This document shows, in pieces, positions 1 to 12,250 of a stretch of DNA of 64,000 nucleotides. Each line of letters starts with the position of its first letter. The stretch's first letter is position 1. Position numbers and translations under genes: made by a program. The stretch is taken from assembly GCA_001600175.1 (NCBI GenBank), contig BCJC01000002.1:750318-814317 (forward strand), given 5' to 3'. The DNA comes from Erythrobasidium yunnanense. Its lineage: Eukaryota; Basidiomycota; Cystobasidiomycetes; Erythrobasidiales; Erythrobasidiaceae. The notes below the pieces were generated by a model. It saw nothing but the letters and a program-made list of their open reading frames with translations. It made no database searches and had not been told where the DNA came from.

Positions 1-2915
1 GAATCTTCAGCTCACGCGGCAGCTTCTGCCGATCATCAACGCAGCATCGCTACGCAGACGGACGACAAAGCCGTTGATCCCGACCTCACTGAAGAGGAAG
101 ACCTCGCTCAACCTACACGGGCCAGCCATCCTTCCATGCTTCCGACTCCAGAACCTTCTGATTCTTCCCCGCATTCACCCCGAGTCATCAGAGACCAACG
201 GCACGCGCAGTTGGGAGAACCGTTCCAACCTCCCGCCGTTCCGCCTATCGAACCGCCGAGGGAAAGAAAGTCATCAGCATGGAATCTCGATGCTCAGGGT
301 CTCCTTAACTCTGTACGCAATGCCAGCATCCCAGCTAGGACAGCTTCGCCAGTTGCCCGGGAGCCAGTGAAGCCAGTGCAGCAAGCGCCTACGGAGCTTT
401 CGATGGAAGAGGTGACCTCACAAGCTGCAGCTAGGGTGAGAGAGATGATGATGGCAGAAGCGGCGAAGCGAGCTGCTGCTGAGGCTGCCAGCTCTGCGCA
501 GGACTTCGTGGAGGAGACGGATGATGAACAGCAGCCAGAGGCGCGGGAATGGCCCACTTTTACAGACACCGCTATCGTATCTCGTCCACCTACGAACGCT
601 GGCAGTACTGGCAAAGTTTCCGCAGGAATCTCGCAGAAACCTACATCTCAACTAGGAGGTCCTGCGTCAAAGCTGTTCAAGAGCTCCTCTCCGCCAGAAC
701 CTGATGTCACAGTCAAAGTTGAGGAAGTCAACGACACAAGCGAAACAATGGGTCAAGCTCCCGCGAAATCACACGTGCCGCTACATATGCCATCAATTCA
801 TGAAGAGATTGCTAGAGCAATCAATGCCAGGCAGCTTGACGACTTCGAAGGAGGGATGGGTGCACCTCCGAATGATGGCTATATGTCAAGCGACTCGGAA
901 GGTACAGAAGCACTAATTGAACAACGATTAGTGGGCACCAGCCCTGCAGGCGATGACTCTCAGGTCAAGCAGACAAACAAGCGCGACTCAGTTAAGGACA
1001 AAGCGGCAATAGACAAGCTGCTAAAGAGCAAAGGGTCGAAGAGCGGGAAGAAGTCTAGGACGACAAAGCACGTTGAGCTTTCGGCAACTCTATTTCCCGA
1101 AGTAGTGATTGATAAGCCAAAAAGCGAGGACAGTAGCAAGAGCAAGGGCAGGAAAGCAAAGAAGGCAGCGAAGAAGGCAGCCAAGAAGGAGAACGAAGAG
1201 ATTGAGGCAAGGCCAGCCAAAAGGGCGAAGAAGGACAAGCTCAGTTCGAAGGGCAAGGGCAAAGCGAAAGCTGTCTCTCCCTCTACACTTCCGCCCGCTC
1301 CTGCTAGCAAGTCTAGCGATGCAGAGGAGGAGGAAGAGCGAAAGCAGAACGGTGGAAACACGACCGACGACCCTCGCTATGGGACTGGAAGCGATAGTGA
1401 TAGCAGTACAGTCTATGTCACTGCTGTCGCTGCTCCCAAGAGCAAGATTATCCGGTCGAGGCCGAGTACAGGTCATCGTCATTCCAGCAAGCCCGATAGC
1501 AAGCCGAGGAAAATGTCAAACAAGAGCAAGGGTTCGACTATACCTACTCGTCTTTCGCATGATATAGAGAGCGATTCTTCTTCCTCTCCACCGCCGCCAT
1601 CACGAAGTCAGGGCAGAAAAAGTGGTCTTTCCTTCATCAAGTTTGGCGGAGACCAGTTATCCAGTCGCCCAAAGAGCCTAAAGCGGAAGATAGATGATTA
1701 TGTCTCGAGCGGTTCCTCAAGCGAATCTTCTTTCATCGTCGAGGACAACGAAGAGAAGAAGATGCATGGAACGTACAGATTAGGCAAATTTGAAAATGAA
1801 GAGGAAGGCTCGTCGGCCAGCGAAGAAGAACAGTTGATTGTACCACCAAAGAAGGCCCCTCCTGTCACGCGGGCAGGATCCACAAGCGTCAAGAGCTCGC
1901 CAAAGCCTGCTTTTACCCGGAGTGTCATCAATGCTCCCAGCGGCTCATTGCTCGGCAGATACTCCAAGAAGCGTGATGTGCCGGATTCAGGATCCGACAG
2001 CGACGAGGATCTTCTGGAAAGGCCAAACAAGAAGGCTCGCAAGATGGAGACACGGGTAGCAAGTGATTCCGGCTCCGACACCAGCTCGGACGAGGACTTG
2101 CCCCTACTTCTGTCGGCACGAGCGAGTCAGAGCAATAGGCCACCAGGAACCGCGCGTAAGCTTGTGAAAGCTGGTGATCTGGATCCACCACAAGCACGAT
2201 CGAAGTCAAAGAAGCCAGACTCTTCGAGGAAGCCAGTTGATACTCCGAAAGTTGCGGCCAAGCCAAAGGATAGAGTGAAGCCGAAAGACAGGCCTAGACC
2301 CGCACCATCAGGTGCTGCTGCAGCCAGGCTGAGGGAGATACAGAGAAAGCGAGAGGCAGCGGCAGAGAGTACCTCCAGCGAGTCGGAAGAAGAGTCTGCC
2401 CGACAGCATGAAGCGCCAGCTATGCACCGGTCACCTTCCTCTGCAGATCCCCTACAGCTGGAATCTCCGCCCAGGCAGGTAGCCTTAAGGAACGCTCAAG
2501 CAGGCACGTCTTCAATCGAGCCGCCGACGAGTGAGAGGAAGCCAGATATTAGCAAGGATGTCATCGAGCTGTCGAGCTCCCCAGAGCCACAGCAGGCTTT
2601 GGTGTCACGATCGGTTTCGAGCATCGATAAGCTGCCTGAATACCTGCAAGAATGGGAGAAGGTATTCCTACGGTCCAAGCTGGGCACAGTTAATAAGATC
2701 AGGAAGACCATTGGCAGCAAAGCAAACATACCTGGCTTTGTCGAGCATCTCGTTGCCGTAAGTGAAGCCCACGACTGCTTAGCGGCGCCTAATTGCTGAT
2801 GGGGACTGTTTCACAGCAATGCAAGAATGATAAGGATCTAGATTTACGAGAGTTTGCGGATGATTGGGGTGGTTTGTTTCAGTTCAAAGTTGCTCTGGGG
2901 CAGCTTTTCGCGTAA
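1..2915 (+). CDS. Large disordered Ser/Lys-rich protein, 3' part (5' end outside window)
   Basis: The frame is open from base 1, so the ATG at 136 need not be the start and the gene probably begins upstream. The protein is highly charged and low in complexity: lysine-rich stretches (KKAAKKAAKK, around 1160-1190), many Ser-Asp/Glu clusters of casein-kinase type and basic NLS-like patches. This suggests a nuclear or chromatin-associated protein. The only ordered-looking part is the C terminus: after LPEYLQEWEKVF the frame meets a GTAAGT donor at 2758. Joining to the acceptor ending at 2816 adds 32 codons (QCKNDKDLDLREFADDW...) before TAA at 2913-2915. Without splicing the frame would stop at 2799. 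I do not recognise the C-terminal domain, and no function is claimed. The long antisense frames here are shadows of low-complexity coding sequence. Confidence 0.75.
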
Positions 2916-3038
2916 ATCGCGTTTGGCAGATGAAGTAATATTGATGTTGTGTTATATGCCGTTCATTCCAAGTATGTAGCCAGCTAGTGCTTCCTTAGCC
3001 ATCCAATGTAGCCGAAGTATCATTTGTCTTCTTCCGTC

Positions 3039-6000
3039 ATGGATGGTCCAGAGCACAGAGGCGCCTATTCAGGATTGCAGAACCATGAACACGACGAGCA
3101 GACTGAAGTAGACCTGCAGAACGACAGACGACATCAACATATACAAAGCGCTGGCGAATCGAGCAGCGAAGACGTCGAAGATTCAGAGATTTTGGGCCAA
3201 GGCGGAGTTGCTGGCGATAGCACTTTACCGCGATATCGCTCGCGCTCGACGTTGAATCACAATGCAAGTGGTAACGGAAGCGTAGATATGTCGTCGTCAA
3301 TGCCGGCCATCAAAGCTTTCGACTTCGAGACTGGCGCACGTCTGGATTCGAGCCAGAGTAGCAGCTCAAACAATCACAATCATGAAATGAGCAATGCAAG
3401 CAGTACAACAACCAAAGTCGATGACAGCTGGAGCAGCTCAAAGCCCAGGAGGGTCGACTGGAGCCTGCCTCAAGATACCGCAGCAACCGGTGCAGCCAGA
3501 AACGACGAGAAGCCAGTGTTTGAGAGGCCATCTTTCAACAGAAGCATGTCCGACTTTGACAAGGATGATCAGGGTGCAAGTGAGGCCGTTTTGACCCGCT
3601 GTAGCGTAAAAGCCGTTCGCTGATGATGATTGTCTTGTCAGCTTTTGATGACTAGTAAGCTGGCGAATAAATATCGGCCTACACGCATATGGCTAATGTA
3701 ACTCTAGCGACTGGGATGACGATGATGAGCTGGTGAAGCAGCTCGATGAACGATACGAGCAAGAGCAGAAGAAGCAGCGAGAGGAGGCTCACAGACATGG
3801 CACTGTCATTCGCAGGTTCTCGCCTGTCCAGTCAGTCCTTTCCTCATCGCTGGCGCGGTGTCTCGAGCTAACCTTCTCTCACATACAGCCTTGCCAAAGT
3901 TGTCTTCACTACCTTTCTCGGCAATGTCATCCTCATCCTTCTGCTCATAACACCCGCTGTCGTGGTTCAGTTCCTCGTGAAGAGCCCCACGAGCGATGAG
4001 CACTTGGTATACGTCTGCGACAATATTCAAGCCTGGTGCTATTGGGTGGCCTTCAATTTCATAGCACGATGGGTAATCCATACTGCTTTCGAAGTCATTC
4101 CACGAGTAGTCGTCGCTATCATCGAACTCATCTGGGGCGATTCAAACGAAAAGTTCCGAGGCTGGGTGGAGGTCTTTACCGCTAGCAAGAGCCACATGAA
4201 GGTATTCATATTCATATTTCAAATCATCCTGACTTCCTGGTCTGACTTGGTGGTCCTTTCAGCCACTCTTCTTTTCGGGCTTCTTCTTCGGCTCCTTCGC
4301 CATCATCTTCAACTCGATATTCTCGCTTCGCAACAACAATGATCCGGCCAATTCGCGCGCGCAGTACACATATCGAGTGTACCAGGTGGTCGAGCTTCTT
4401 TTCTTCATCTCTCTGGTCTACGGTATCGAGAAAATCCTCATACGTATCATATCTCTGCGCTTTCATGCAGTAGCATATGCCGAGCGTCTCAAAGACAACG
4501 CTCGAGCGCTATCAACCTTGGACAGGCTGAAAGATTACAAACCAAGAAAGAAGCGAGCCTACAATACAGGCAGTTATCCTCATACCCCTCGAAGCGTTTT
4601 GGAAGGTGCAAACCATTACTTCAGCACTCATGTTGGTGCACCGGGACATCGCAGCGGGACTTCCACACCCGCCATCAGAAGTCCTCTTACAGGTGGTTCT
4701 GGTTCTGCCACGCCGCCTAGCGCCCCAGCTGTACCAGATCAAGCACGGCAATCCATTTGGTCAAGACTGCCTCTTCCTTCGTCATTCAGATCGGGTCCGG
4801 AAACGCAAGACAACAATATTATTCCCATGCAAGTGACCAATCAAGCTCAACAACAGCAATATCCCCCTTCTACAGTACGCAGAGAACGCCAGAACAGTGG
4901 ATCTGCCAGTATCGCCCCTTCATCCATTGCACAATCGACTGCCACAACCTTGACGCCAGTAACACCTGGTGCTGTTGCAGAAGCTCTAGTCGCAGAGAAA
5001 GGTCGGCGGAAGAGCATCTTCAGGAAGAAGCGCGTTACGGCGCAAGAGATTGCGCGCCAAGCGATGGTAGATCCGCTCAAGACTCTACAGAACCCTGGTA
5101 TCGTCAAGAACGGACTAGGTCTGGATTTCGCAAGTCCTGCCGACGCAAAGAAGCTTGCTAGGGATTTGTTCTACGCGTTCAGATCGTCTAATAATAGGGA
5201 CTACCTCATCACGTCCGACTTCTACCCTGCTTTCCCAACTGTGAAAGAAGCAGAGGCGGCCTTCGAAGTCTTCGATAAAGACAACAATGGCGATATCAGC
5301 CGGTCGGGCAAGTCTGAAGCTTTGTCATACGTGCTTCTAGGCTGACACTTACTTTGATTCGAATAGAGATTCGCCATACAATCCTTGCTGCTTACAAAGA
5401 GAGGCGCTACTTGGCCCGAGCTTTGCAGGATGCATCTACGGCTATCGGGGTCCTCGACAGGCTGTTCTTAGCCGTCTGCGTTTTCATCATAGCGCTCATC
5501 GCTTTTGCAGTCTTCAATGTCAACATCTATTCAAACCTCACGACAGCCTACACTATCGCGATCGCAGTCTCCTTCATCTTCAAATCGGCAGCCCAAAACG
5601 TTTTCGACAGTGTCATCTTCCTCTTCGCGACTCATCCCTTCGATACTGGCGACAGAGTCGTCATTGAAACGGAAGTTTTTGTGGTCAAGCAATTGGGTCT
5701 GTTCTCGACCCTGTTCACCAGATGGGACGGGACCGAGACCATGATAGCGAATAGCAAGCTTGGAAGCCTATTCATTACAAATTTCAGACGCAGTCCCCCT
5801 CAATTCGAGAATGCAACGCTGCAATTGGGTTGGCATACTACCATAGAACAGCTCGACGCTCTTGAGGCTAGGATGAACGAATGGCTGCAAAGAGATGAGA
5901 AGCGAATGTGAGTCTATAGTACTGCATATGACTGCAGGTTGCTGATTTGCTCATGATGCTCAGGTTCTCGCCAAGTACATCGATAGTACTGCAGAAGTTC

Positions 6001-6468
6001 GTGATGCAACGCTACATTGAGGTCACCGTGGGTATGACGCATCGCGCCAATTGGCAAGCGTGGGGCGAAAGGTAAATCATCCCTTGCAGTCTGTCTATAC
6101 CTTCACAGCTGATTGAGTCTCGTTCTTGTGACTTCCGCGCATCTTCGTATAGATGGGATAATCGCACAGCTTTCCATGCAGCCCTTATATATTACACGAA
6201 AGAGCTAGGTATAACATGCTATGCTTCTCCACAGCCCGTGGAGTACTGGCAAGAGGATCTGGACGCAGAACCAGTCTTCGACGATGACGAGGACCTGGAG
6301 GATCTTCGATCGCCTTTGAGTCCTGCGGATGGCCCTGGCCAGCAACAGATGCCAGCCCCTCTTGCACCATTGCAGCCACTCATGGGCTTCCTCCCGCCCG
6401 AAGGTTCCAATATGCGCAGACGGAAAGGATTTTCCCGCAAACGAAACATGGCAGGAGTTGGTGCTTGA
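3039..6468 (+). CDS. MscS-family mechanosensitive ion channel with EF hand (fungal Msy1/Msy2 type)
   Basis: Predicted channel of internal membranes that, in fungal relatives, releases ions or calcium on hypo-osmotic shock. Modelled exons: 3039-3579, 3642-3654, 3708-3830, 3889-4201, 4263-5307, 5367-5907, 5964-6071, 6153-6468. The order is a Ser-rich N terminus, an acidic YDWDDDDELV segment, several hydrophobic helices (for example VVFTTFLGNVILILLLITPA and ELLFFISLVYGIEKILI), a linker, an EF-hand loop (FDKDNNGDIS then SE), two more helices, and an MscS pore/beta domain (SAAQNVFDSVIFLFATHPFD, GDRVVIE, WDGTETMIANSKL). The ATG at 3039 opens the long frame; the frame extends upstream only as a TTG. 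Two splicing oddities are listed separately: a 13-nt microexon and a GC-AG intron in the EF hand. The family call rests on recalled motifs and is firm; the exon phases fit throughout. Confidence 0.88.
3642..3654 (+). other. 13-nt microexon of the MscS gene
   Basis: No single intron joins exon 1 (ending before GTGAGG at 3580) to the exon starting at 3708 in frame. A 13-base exon between acceptor TTGTCAG (ending 3641) and donor GTAAGC (3655) restores the frame exactly and yields ATFDDYDWDDDDELV, which resembles the acidic YDW motif I recall from fungal MscS proteins. The flanking introns would be 62 and 53 nt. Confidence 0.65.
5308..5366 (+). other. GC-AG intron splitting the EF-hand glutamate codon
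   Basis: The exon ends CGG TCG G, followed by GCAAGT, a strong GC-type donor. The acceptor GAATAG ends at 5366. The join gives S-R-S-E-I-R-H, completing a canonical 12-residue EF loop whose position-12 Glu codon is split G/AG. No GT donor nearby gives the conserved join. Reading through without splicing ends at TGA (5343-5345). Confidence 0.8.
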
Positions 6469-6569
6469 TGCATTGTGCATGATCTCTGTAGCCATCTCTT
6501 GTGTATATCTCGTAGAAAGTATAGACGGCCCTTCTTGCTGGTCAAGGTAGCCAAAGCGCAAGTCGTACA

Positions 6570-9500
6570 TTACGTTACTGCTTGCAGATCTATCGGACCG
6601 TCTGAGATGAGTGTGACCTCGAATGATGCTTCTGTGCCCGGCCTAAAGGTAGAAGGGATGAGATAGTAGCCAGCGGTAACTGCTCTCAGCTGCACATCGT
6701 GCGACGACGAGCACCCAGCAACGAAGGCTGCATAAGGACCTGTGCTTATCACCTCTTCACCAATCGTTTCGTCAGGCTGTATGTGGTGGATGGCCAGTCG
6801 CGTTGCTGTCGTATTCGGCAGAGCTGTCAACCGCATACTACGCAACAGTCAGCGCACATCCTCCTGGATTTGCCTGCATTACCTACCGAAGCCTTCGAGT
6901 CACAGGGACTCGAAGCAGAAAGCGAGGGTTGTCATTGTAGCTAGGGTGTTTGCCGCATCCACCAGCTGTCTTCCCAAACCAGCGACCACGTATTGTTTTG
7001 GTGAACTTCCCAGCGTCCTCTTGCGGTATGCTGTTCACTAAGATAGATTGGTTCGTCTGAACATCCAACGTGAAGGCAGCTTCTTCGCCTGCCTTGAACG
7101 TTGAAGGCAAAAGTATATACGTCCCAGCTGTGTGTATACTACTAAGTAAGGTCTTGTTTGGTCAAGATCGGCACTTACAACTCAGTTTACTAGCAAGAAG
7201 AGAGGCGACACCGTGCGTATAGGTGCCTCTACCTGAATCTGCCATTATTACACACGTTTCGAGCCTGGCAACCCGGTCAGCTTATACGACATGTATCAAG
7301 CAAAGCAAAGTCACGCACTGCTGTATGCGCTCCAATACGCCTCGTACATCAACTCTCACGAGCTTGACATTAATGGGCAGATCGTTGCGTGCGCGCAATG
7401 TCACGGCGAGCTCAAGCGTAGGTGCAGCAGGAGACAAAGAGAACGCAAATTGTGGATTGTGTATGTATGTGGAGAGGGAAGGATTGCCTCCGGCACTCTT
7501 GCCTCGCCAATGCTCCTTGATCTGTTCGTGGCTGGTCAGGAGGCCAGAACCATCAGAGTTGCTACGCCCGACTCACCGTACGAGCATTAGGCAGACTTGT
7601 ACTTAAATCCATGAAGCAGTGTTCGCAAGTGCTGTAGCATGTTACGGACAGCCGCAAATCCCCAGCAGAACCTTTCCTGCTTATAAGCAACGCTAGTCGC
7701 GATTGCGGCCGTGCGAGCTTGACTTTGACGAGTATGTGAGCACTGTCGGTGAATTCGATCTTTGGAGGAAAGGTCAGATTGTTACACCGTACCAGGAGGG
7801 CGTGCTGCTCACAGCGGCCACGGGTCGCGAGGCTTGTTCCCCTGACGAGCTGGGAAGCTCCGAGATCTGAATGGCGATATAGTGTTTGGCCCCAGTGATT
7901 TCCATGTGACGGGAGACCAGCAGCCAGACTTCATCGGAGTCTATACTTGCAGACGGCCCAAGTTGTATGGCTAGAGATGGACTATCGTCTGCCGGACGGT
8001 CAGCATCTGTAATTCAAGTATAGTGAATGCATCTACCTTGAAGGCAGGCTCTGAAAAAAGCCAGTCAGACAGCATCGACATAACCCACACAACAGAACTC
8101 ACAAATGCACGGCTGAACTATGATCGAAGCTCTGAGAATCCCAATTACAGTACACAGAGCTGAAGTTCGCGCAGACATAGTCCCACGATAACTTCGTAAC
8201 TCGTTGTGCTGGGTGTTATACTCAGTAGCCGATCTCTCAAGTCGTGGGTCCGGAGGGCGCACCTGATTGGTAGACAGCATCGCCCTCGACTGGCTGATTT
8301 CCACACGCAGTCGACCAGGGATCGATAACTTCGAGATATCTTTCACCCGATGACCTTTCAGACAAGCCTATATAGAGCCCGTCAGTATGAGAGAAGACTC
8401 CCTTCGGCTATTAACGCACTCAGGACCGCATAGGCATGCTTGGAAGCCAGCTCGCCCTTTTTGAGTTTGATTGAACGTTCGCCCGTGCCCAGAGTCACGA
8501 GACACGTGCCTATACAGAGTGTTAGTCAAGTACGGAGAGCGATCGATGACTGACCTTCGCTGAAAGCTTTGTACAATCTGGTCCAAGTCTGCTCAGAGCG
8601 AAAGGTAGGGCTATTATGGTGATCAGTTTTCAGCCTCAATATGCGGGCGGGTCAAGCGTACTGTCGGAAGGCGATCTGTTCAGGAATCCAACCTGTGAAG
8701 GCACTAATGTAACGCGTCAGTTCATATCGCAATGGACTTGAGACGGGCGCAGCGCACTATATGTCGATGCTTGGGTCACTGATGGCAACCCTCAGGATGC
8801 TGAAGACAACTATAATAGTGGTACAACTCACGAGCCCGGTATCTGATAGCCTCCATGTAGCTTCACATACTATACACAAAATTGTCAGCGGGCAGCCGAA
8901 ACACGAGATAATGCTTACGGCTTTCTCCAGGCAAGCAGGCCAAAATTCCTGCTCAGGATAGAGAGTCGCGCATAGCGGAGTATTGCTAGCATTGATCGGG
9001 AAGTAGTCATCGATAGTGACCTGCCGAGCGGCACCGTTGCAATGCAATTTGACATAGTACTTGCCGGCTTTGCTGTGTTCAGGCCAGCCGGTCTCATCTT
9101 GAGGGAAGAGTGCATTCACGCCCAACTGTTCGCAAAGATGGTCAACCTCCACATTCAGATCGCACTACAGAGAGCTCCTACCTTGGACCCGAAGCGATTA
9201 TGATGGTGTAAGCACGCGATAAGAGCTGTTATAACCGAACAGTCGGTCACGCAGTTCTGGACGATAGAGGTTGCGAGGGTTTCAGGAGATAGAATCTTTG
9301 GGCTTGCAGCCAATTGGGACATTCGCTTGAATGAGTGCAGTTCCGCTTGTTGCTGCTTCGACAACGGAAAGTGACCAAAAGGATCTCTGGGCAATCCTGC
9401 ATTAACAGGCTGCTCCAGTCGATATTACATCATATCGCTTACGAGTATTGCAACTGGTCTTCCCCTTCTGTCTTGAGATTCTCCGGCCAAATAGGATATC

Positions 9501-9881
9501 GCTGCTTGTCGATGAAGGCGGATCTTTCCAAGACTTCGGCTTGCTCCACTGGAGATGCTCCTCATGAGTAACGCGTACGCTATGTGCAGATACCTCAACC
9601 TCACGCTCGTTCAGAAAGCTAACGGGGCCCGGTGATGCTTGCGGCCGAACAGCCTTGATCTTCTCTGCCCTAACGAGCAGCTTCGCAGACGCAGTTTTAA
9701 GCTTCTCTTTCGCAGTGGCATCTTCAGTATTGCGGATCAGCCAGAGGTAGGACTGGGCCGTTTGCAGACATAGGCTGTAGGCCGCGGACAGGTCGCCTTC
9801 ACGTTCTTTCTGCAGAGCTTTCGCGGCTGATGAGCTTGCTAGGGTAAGGCGGTCGTTCCATGCTTTCTGTGCATCTTGCAT
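6570..9881 (-). CDS. RIM13: Calpain-like cysteine protease, RIM13/PalB type
   Basis: Predicted protease of the fungal alkaline-pH pathway, which in relatives processes the Rim101/PacC transcription factor on ESCRT-bound complexes. Start chosen at the ATG at 9881, which opens an MIT-like helical repeat (residues about 1-80: MQDAQKAWNDRL, ALQKEREGDLSAAYSLC). The calpain core follows: the active-site Cys region SIVQNCVTDCSVITALIA (about 9250), YYVKLHCNGAARQVTIDDYFP, EFWPACLEKA, then by splicing YVKLHGGYQIPGS, GWIPEQIAF, and the His region ASKHAYAVL (about 8440-8460). The usual Asn-Pro-Trp reads VIDPWS here. The C-terminal beta-sandwich modules show GRWFGKTAGGCGKHPSYNDN (about 6960-7020) and YYLIPSTFRPGTEASFEV, typical of calpain domain III and PalB C termini. 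There are many short introns; the joins between 7,100 and 8,250 were not all resolved. Confidence 0.87.
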
Positions 9882-10126
9882 AGCCCAGGGTAAGCAGCGC
9901 AGTATCAGACAATAGCGGACATAAGGAGAGCCGGGAGAGCGTATGATCTGAAAGCTGAATAGATTGCTCAGAAAAGCCAAAGAGGCATGTACAGTTGTAG
10001 ATACACGAATGAAGACGTCTAATTCATGAAGGTGCGTTGCTGACTGAAGCTTTTGTGGGATTGTCGACAACAATAGAAACGGATAACAGATCTGCAGAAC
10101 TCATCCCAAACATAAATCAAGAAGAA

Positions 10127-12250
10127 TTAGAAGCACTGGAAGACATACACAGTCAGCCGCTGCCCTGAGCTTTGCGTAAGTCCAGAAGCTTACCGAGAAC
10201 AGATGACCGTGAGGGTCCGCGCCCATTTGACCGTACTCAGAGAGGTCGATCTCCGCATAACTATCAAAGTTACTGGAATCGCCATCTCCCTCAGATCGAG
10301 GCACATAAGGTGCGGGAATTTCCTTGCGATAGAGCCTGCTCCAATCGACTTCGGAAAAGTAGGCATGGCCAAAGATATCGCGAGATCCATTGGCCAAGTT
10401 ACCGAATCGCTTTGTCAAGTCGGCAGTAAGAAGGTTCTTGAGCAAGTCTTTCGCTTCGGCCGCAAAGTACGAAGGATAGCGGATCTTGCCAGCAATAATC
10501 TTCTCGTACAGGCGCATTGGGTTGGAATCCTCGGTGAAGAAGGGCGGGTATCCAGCCTGCACATCAAACATAAGTAAGCGTCATGATAACGAAGGTCGAG
10601 AAAAACTGCACATACGAGCATCTCGAAGACGAGCACACCGAGAGCGTACCAGTCCACGCTCTTGTTGTAACCTTTGGATTGTACAACCTCTGGCGCGAGG
10701 TAGTCTGGAGTACCACATAGAGTCCAAGTAATGTCCGGAACATATTTGGCGAACCCGAAGTCGGTGACCTTGATGTGGCCATCTGCTGCGAGCAGGATGT
10801 TTTCGGGCTTGAGATCACGGTAGATGATGTCCATAGAATGCAGATAATCGAGCGCCAGCGCTACTTCTGCAGCGAAGAACTTGGCTACCGGATCGGGAAA
10901 GCGCTGTGATAGCAAAAGAGGATGATCAGGATCGGAACAGCATCTAAAGGCACTCGCAACTTACCTGAGACTTTCTTAGTAGGCTGAAAAGCTCGCCTCC
11001 GCTGACGAAGTCCATGACCATGTACAGATTGGCGGAGTCTTTGAAAGTTCCCCAAAGATTCACTAAGAACGGATGCCGAACCCTCTCGAGCATTTCTCGC
11101 TCAGAGTTGGTGTGCTCGACTTGCTTCATTTTGACTACGCGTTCCTTGTTGAGGACCTTGATTGCATAGAATCGCGTGTTGTGGCAGGAGCGAACGAGAT
11201 GCACACGTCCGAACGAGCCGGTTCCTGCGTGACGCACGCCCATTAGCTACTATAAGACTACAGGATAGTAGTCCATTACTCACCTAGCGTGCGAATAAAG
11301 TTGAAGTCCCCGAGCGTATATCTTGAGCTCGTCTTGCGGATCATAGACGAAGTCTGCGACAAAGCTGGGGAGTCGTATCTTGAGCGTTCGGACGCCGAGA
11401 TAGACATCTCCGAGGTTGGTCGCGCCATTTGTGGCCTCCGTGACACGCTCTGTGTAGCTTGCGAAGATGGCACCGGCACTCGCTCGACTTCATGGTATGG
11501 TGTCTTGACGGGTGTTGTTGGCGTCTTGCGGAACGATGATGAACTGCGTTCCTTCTCTCTATCGCTTGTAGAGCCGGGTGTAGTTGCCGAAGTTCCTCCG
11601 CTCGAACTGCGACCAGTCACGCTGTTGTATAGAATATCGGAAGTTTCGCTCGCAGCGTAGCTCGACTCGGAAGACATGGAGTCTGTCTTGCGGTGTGTCT
11701 GATGCGATGTCGATGCATGCTGCTGGCGCTGATGTTGAGGGCTGGGAAGAGGCGGTTTTTGTTGAGTGAAGGATTGGTAGCTGGGAGTGGAAATGAGAGG
11801 GGGAATCTGCGGGCGAAGAGCGCTGTTTGCAGATGAAGGGCGTCGCGCAGAGACGGTTGAAGCACGTCGTGCGGTGCCCGCGCTTCCTTTCCTATCTGAA
11901 CCAGCGGTATGCGGCCGCCTGAATGATCCATCTTCCGCCGTTTGTAAACCTCGGAGTTCCTTCAAAGAGACCTGCGGAGCTTCTAAGTGGTCTGCAGAGG
12001 AATGTCCACTGCCTGAATAGGGCCGAGTGTAAGATTGCTGATAAGGTTGAGGAGGTTTCAGGGAGGAAGCGGAAGTGGGTTGCTGGTAGGTGGAAGGTCG
12101 CGATTGAGAGGCGTCGTACTGGATGGACATTGCTGATAGTGCAGCTGTAGGGTGGTGAGTGATCTCCTTGGGCTGCACCACAATTTTGAGATCGTCCTTT
12201 GGCTTGGCTGAGGCCGTCGTGGTAGCCTTCTTGCGAGTGAACAGAGGCAT
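10127..12250 (-). CDS. cAMP-dependent protein kinase catalytic subunit (PKA, AGC kinase)
   Basis: Ser/Thr kinase downstream of cAMP. The first exon (12250 to about 11284) encodes a disordered N-terminal extension of about 320 residues rich in Ser, Thr, Pro and Gln, far longer than in animal PKA but common in fungi. The kinase domain follows: glycine loop [12 protein letters not shown] (split by an intron at Gly), the lysine in [17 protein letters not shown], hinge [12 protein letters not shown], catalytic loop [22 protein letters not shown], activation segment [16 protein letters not shown] and the [15 protein letters not shown] helix. The C-tail holds the AGC extension ([24 protein letters not shown]). 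The last exon is tiny: a GTAAGC donor at 10193 joins to codons TGC TTC TAA (10127-10135), so the protein ends HLFSCF, a terminal F-x-x-F as in other PKAs. The kinase assignment is very secure; the fungal symbol is left open. Confidence 0.93.
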
